DNA of 64,000 bases from Panonychus citri. Its lineage: Eukaryota; Arthropoda; Arachnida; Trombidiformes; Tetranychidae. The notes under the pieces were generated by a model. The model saw only the letters and a program-made list of their open reading frames with translations. It ran no database searches and was not told the DNA's origin. The DNA lies in contig NW_026515543.1 of the NCBI RefSeq assembly GCF_014898815.1, positions 3,906,001-3,970,000 on the forward strand, written 5' to 3'. Of this stretch, positions 59,932 through 64,000 are shown one piece after another. The position numbers and the translations under genes were made by a program. Numbering within the stretch: the first letter of the stretch is position 1; every line of letters begins with the position of its first letter.

Positions 59932-62900
59932 CAAGAAAGAGGAGGAGGAGAAAAAGTTTTCTTAAAACAAAGTAATTAGAGGTGATAGTGGGCAATAATG
60001 GTCAAGATGAAGACAATGATGGGAAAAGAGATGCCGATTAAGAAAAATCAATATGATCAATTAATTGAAACATTTGACGATTGTAATCAACACCAAATCT
60101 TGGATATCAAGTGTTAGTTTGATTGGTTCAACTGTAGTCAAGAGGTAAGGATAAAAATACAAGTTGATTGTTGTGATTAAAGGTTGATGGTTATACTTAC
60201 AATTATGGATATTGTTCATAAGATTATGATTATGATGATCACTAATACTATTTACTCACAATAATATTTTACAATTTCCAATAACAATCAGTATTATTGG
60301 TTGAATGTTGTAGGTTTTGTTTGTTTGTTTGTATTTTCAGTTTTTGTTTGACTACTTGAGTAGATTTGGTCTCTTGATTACCTTTTAGTTGATTTAGTGT
60401 TGATTATATTTAATTAATTGTTAATTGTAAAGATTTTCCCGAGTTTCTTGATTTGATTTGATTTAATTGTTCAACTGATATAGAAATTGTTCTCAATTGT
60501 TTTGTACTATAGTAAACAGAAGTTCTATAATATGATGACGATGATGATGATGATATGATAATAATGATAACAATTATAGAACTGATAGAACACTAATAGA
60601 AGATAATACAAAACTAATAGAAAACTAATTGTAATCAATTAAATAAATCATCAGTCTTGGTTCATCTTGAAAACAATGTTTCTTTTCTGGAAAGGTAATG
60701 ATAACTTATCGTTGTACTAATCTCATTAGTTAGACGTTTTAATCTAATTTATTAATCTACTAATCATTGATTGGATGATGGAGATTCTGATTGATAGTAT
60801 TGATATTGATATTAATAATATGAGTAGTTGATCAATTGGCGAGAACGAAGGAGAAAACAAATCAACATAAATTAAAGTTTATTATCGATGCTTTTTGGAA
60901 GAAAATTGAAAATTGAAAATTTCTTTTTCTTTTTCTTCTTGATTGTTGGTTAGTTACACCCTAAATGGTTAAGTAAATAACAGTCACAACAATTAAAGGT
61001 TTGTATTGTTACGATGATAATAATGGTGATAGAAAAGATGATATTCTGTTTATAACTTGAACAATTTAATGGTAATTAAAATTAATTTGTTGATATTACT
61101 TTTCAAAGGGAACTTTGATTTTCCTCCTTCTTGTCTTGAGGCTTTGCCGAGTGGAAACGAGGATAACATTTCACTTGGAAGTCTTTCCAACAATTTAATC
61201 ATCTTGTTCATATTATGTTCAACTATATTTACGCAATTTAAATATTTGATTGTAAACATTTTGTTTGCACATTAGTTAATTGAGGTGGTTGTGATTATGA
61301 TTGTGAGAGATTGTGATCCATGTTGGTCTTGAATTAGAAGGAATCATTTTTGGAAAAAGAAATAAATTTTACAAGTAAAATGCTTTTCTAATGGAAAAGG
61401 AAATCAACTAATTTCTTCGGGCAATTAATCGGGTGTGGTTACTAAATATTAGAGGGTAGAAACGGACAAACATATCAAACAATTGGACTAAATTACGGGA
61501 TTAACTTGATGTTCACAATTAGTTGATGAAATTTCATTTCTTTCTTCATTTCTCTCTCTCTCTCTCTTTTCATTTGCTTTCTTCATCTCTTTCTGATTGT
61601 GTTGATCTTTTGTCTTTATGGCAAATCAACTTGTCCAATTCATTGATTGATTTCAATCTCGTTCCGATGGTTAATTAGTTGTCATGACTGGTTCATTTGT
61701 TTACAATATGATTATGGCTTCGGTCATTTGGATCGGATTAGTCTAGTGGTTTAGGAAATGGTTAAGATGATGATGAGAAGGAGCAACAATACAATTGGAT
61801 GATTGAAATGAATTTACAACGTTCTAATTGTCGACCCAATTAGAAACTAATCAACCCTTTTTCTCGGAATCTTTGGAATCGCTCGAGTGCAGGAAGCGAT
61901 TCTTGAATTGATTAAAGTTCATCACTTTTCCAATGTCACAATTTTCGGGATCCATTGAGATGAGAGTTTTGAGATTATCAGAACAATTGATTGTCGCGAT
62001 TGGGGGGTAAGGAGGTGGTTCCTTGATCCAAGTTCCGTCTTCCCTCTTCATGCGACTGCGATCAGATGCAAAGGAGGTCAAATATTGGGCTGCGGGGATC
62101 ACACGGAACCAACGGTGGAATTCAGGTCTAAGAGTTTCGTCTTCTTGAATCGACGAGTTGACATACTCTTCGAGAGAGACAGGGAAAGACAAGAGTATCT
62201 AAATCATAGACGAAACAAGTTGACTTGGAATTTGTTTCTCTTTGTCCTTCGTCTCCTCCATTCACTTGGTCGTCGTAAACAAGGATAACGTGATAGTCCC
62301 AGATCACGAATCCTTGACAATCATCGTCGCCCGCTTGTTGAAACCAAAGGAACTTTTTGAACCATTGGAAATGAAAACAGCGAAACAAAAGTCAATCAAT
62401 TTCGGTTCATTATCTCTAACCCATTCACAGAGTTTCCAAACATTTTCTTCACTAAGATTAACAATTAAATAAAAGGGAAACATTATTAGATCAACAGATT
62501 AACAGAGAAGATAATCAAAAAAGAAAACATCAATTCGAGTCAATCAATTCGAGAATTACCTTTAATGAAGAAATTAAAGAAAACAAGAGAATTAACAAAA
62601 TTATTCTCACCAATAACAAGAAGTATAAAAAGCAGATTCTTTCGAAATCATTAAAGGTCCAAGATGATTAGCCATTTAATCAACAGGTTAATCACACAGA
62701 TAATGGAATAAATTGTAACAATTAATCTATTGGAATACGAAACCGTTCAATCAACTATCGGAGGAACCAAATGAAACATTCAACTGTTGGTGTCATCATT
62801 TAACCTAATCAGCTGATGGAATGAAAAAAAGAGGGAGAAATGAAAGAAAGGGAGAGAACAATTAAATCAGTTTCTCCAAAGAGTATTAATTGTCTTGACA

Positions 62901-62946
62901 ATTAAAAGAAAACCACAAAATCACGGTAACTATTTGCTGTAACAAT
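59932..62946. repeat. NTAQ1 block, right arm of inverted duplication
   Basis: Inverted match of 54903-58045, slightly shorter because of small deletions. The spacer between arms (58046-59931) contains T-box copy 1. The right end runs directly into the DNA downstream of T-box copy 2. Confidence 0.9.
61851..62675 (-). pseudogene. NTAQ1: NTAQ1 inverted copy with indels
   Basis: Exon positions 62675-62611 and 62451-61851 correspond to the intact copy with the same splice sites. The second exon is nine bases shorter through separate small losses: about four bases after SNGS, three near GGDEG, and two at the DTLL codons. The frame is broken between roughly residues 52 and 111, including the His77 motif region, although the net loss is a multiple of three and the C-terminal part is again in frame. 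Either a decaying duplicate or an unpolished repeat copy. Confidence 0.85.
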
Positions 62947-62993
62947 TTATTCTTAATAATAATAATTTATCTGTTATTGTTTATTCGTTGAAT

Positions 62994-63997
62994 TTAATCG
63001 TAAAAATTGTTACATCCTGAGTTTTGGTTCTGAAAACAATTATAAAAAAATGGTTGTTGTTGGTGTTGTGGTTGAGGATGAACTGGTTGGGGAGGTTGTT
63101 GGTATTGTTGTTGTAATTGTTGATGTTGTAGTTGCTGTTGATACGAAATCGTATCGAAAAACGGATTAGCCTCGTAAGCAGAAACTCCTTTTTTCTTGCT
63201 CTTCTCGGCGAACGCTTTAGCGTATGGGTTATTTTTAATTTTCAATTCTGTGATCTGGGACAGAAAGAAAGAAAAAAGATTGAATGAATCGATAGAAAAA
63301 TTTGAACATTAGAATAAAAGTTTGAGAATGGAAAAACTTTGTTACACTTACCGATTCATTCTGATATGCAGTAACTGCGATAAATTGTGTTTGTGGTAAA
63401 CGAAAACAGATCGTTTCTTTTTCTTGACCTGGATTCGATTTTATCACATGAACCTTAGGTTCATACTTGTGAAGAGAGTTCAAAACAACTTGACCCTCTT
63501 CGGGCGGAGTCCGGTTAGTTAACTTGACCTTGGGAAATTCAATTTCCTTTTTCATCCAATGGGATCCATAGTTTGGAGATTCCGGATGAGTATAAAAACA
63601 ATAGCGACTTTGTGATTTCGCTTCACTTTTTGATCCTTGGACCCATTCGTTGTTGATGAACTTCCATCGATAATCACCCACTTGAACAAATTCAATTATC
63701 ACCAAATACATAGAAAAAGGGTCTAACCCTTGAATTTCTAATTTGATCACAGGGAACATTCGCCTGGATAAAGTTGAGGTCAAATAGAAATAAGTTATTA
63801 ATGGACAAATAACGAGTGTCAACTTGCCAATCGAAGTGAACTTACCTTCCCGCCTTGGTGACGATCATTTCGGTTGTTTTTTTGTTGAACTTATCCCAAA
63901 GCTCCTCTTGGAGGACACGAACAGATATTGACCTCGAACAAGGAGTTTGTGACCAAGTTGGATCACATTTATGGTCTAAGTAGTCGATAACGTCCAT
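62994..63997 (-). CDS. T-box transcription factor, Brachyury-like, copy 2, three exons
   Basis: Exons are 63997-63846, 63763-63352 and 63254-62994, with the same structure and phases as copy 1, giving 274 residues. Exon 2 encodes exactly the same protein as copy 1 despite about 24 silent differences in one patch. The tail differs: five residues of the Gln/His repeat are missing, NYE is AYE, and the end is NNFYD instead of NNFYN. The reading frame is intact. It is in the same orientation as copy 1, about 4.4 kb away. Upstream sequence is cut by the window edge three bases beyond the ATG. Confidence 0.92.
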
Positions 63998-64000
63998 GAT

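Overview
The window is AT-rich eukaryotic nuclear DNA with compact genes, short GT-AG introns, canonical TATA/initiator promoters and long pyrimidine-rich 5' leaders. The proteins are animal-type throughout: clathrin heavy chain, RBBP5, KDM2, Hsp110, alpha-tubulin, ZNHIT2, DPH1 and NTAQ1. An ABCH-type half transporter at the left edge points to an arthropod. A mite such as a spider mite is my best guess, but no sequence here proves the species. I saw no bacterial, plasmid, phage or CRISPR features.  Layout, left to right: 3' part of an ABCH transporter (+); DPH1 (+); a small secreted Lys-rich protein (+); a small heat-shock protein with a heat-shock element (+); an unrecognised acidic, probably nuclear protein of 662 aa (-); alpha-tubulin (+); RBBP5 in four exons (-); ZNHIT2 (+); a membrane-anchored SDR9C-type dehydrogenase (+); an M14 metallocarboxypeptidase (-); about 4 kb of non-coding DNA with one copy of a 0.95 kb repeat; KDM2 (JmjC-CXXC-PHD-F-box-LRR, +); a broken GPALPP1 copy; a young insertion zone with a MITE-like element and the second 0.95 kb repeat; clathrin heavy chain in seven exons (-); a gutted clathrin copy (+); intact GPALPP1 (-); Hsp110 (+) with a perfect heat-shock element; NTAQ1 (+); T-box copy 1 (-); an inverted, damaged NTAQ1 copy (-); T-box copy 2 (-).  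Two rearrangements dominate the right half. At 37.2-49.7 kb, an inverted duplication of the convergent clathrin/GPALPP1 3' ends flanks the 5' half of clathrin. This is the footprint expected from an inversion with staggered breaks: one arm keeps clathrin whole and the other keeps GPALPP1 whole. At 54.9-64 kb the order is NTAQ1 block, T-box, inverted NTAQ1 block, T-box again. The two T-box copies encode the same exon-2 protein but carry a patch of about 24 silent differences, while the neighbouring intron is nearly identical, which suggests gene conversion.  Four conserved genes (ABCH, ZNHIT2, carboxypeptidase, KDM2) each have one frame break that a single extra base would repair. In each case an A-run is a natural place for that base. 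This looks like homopolymer errors in a long-read assembly rather than four pseudogenes. The genes are ordinary housekeeping and regulatory loci, not an operon or dedicated system; the unusual content is structural.
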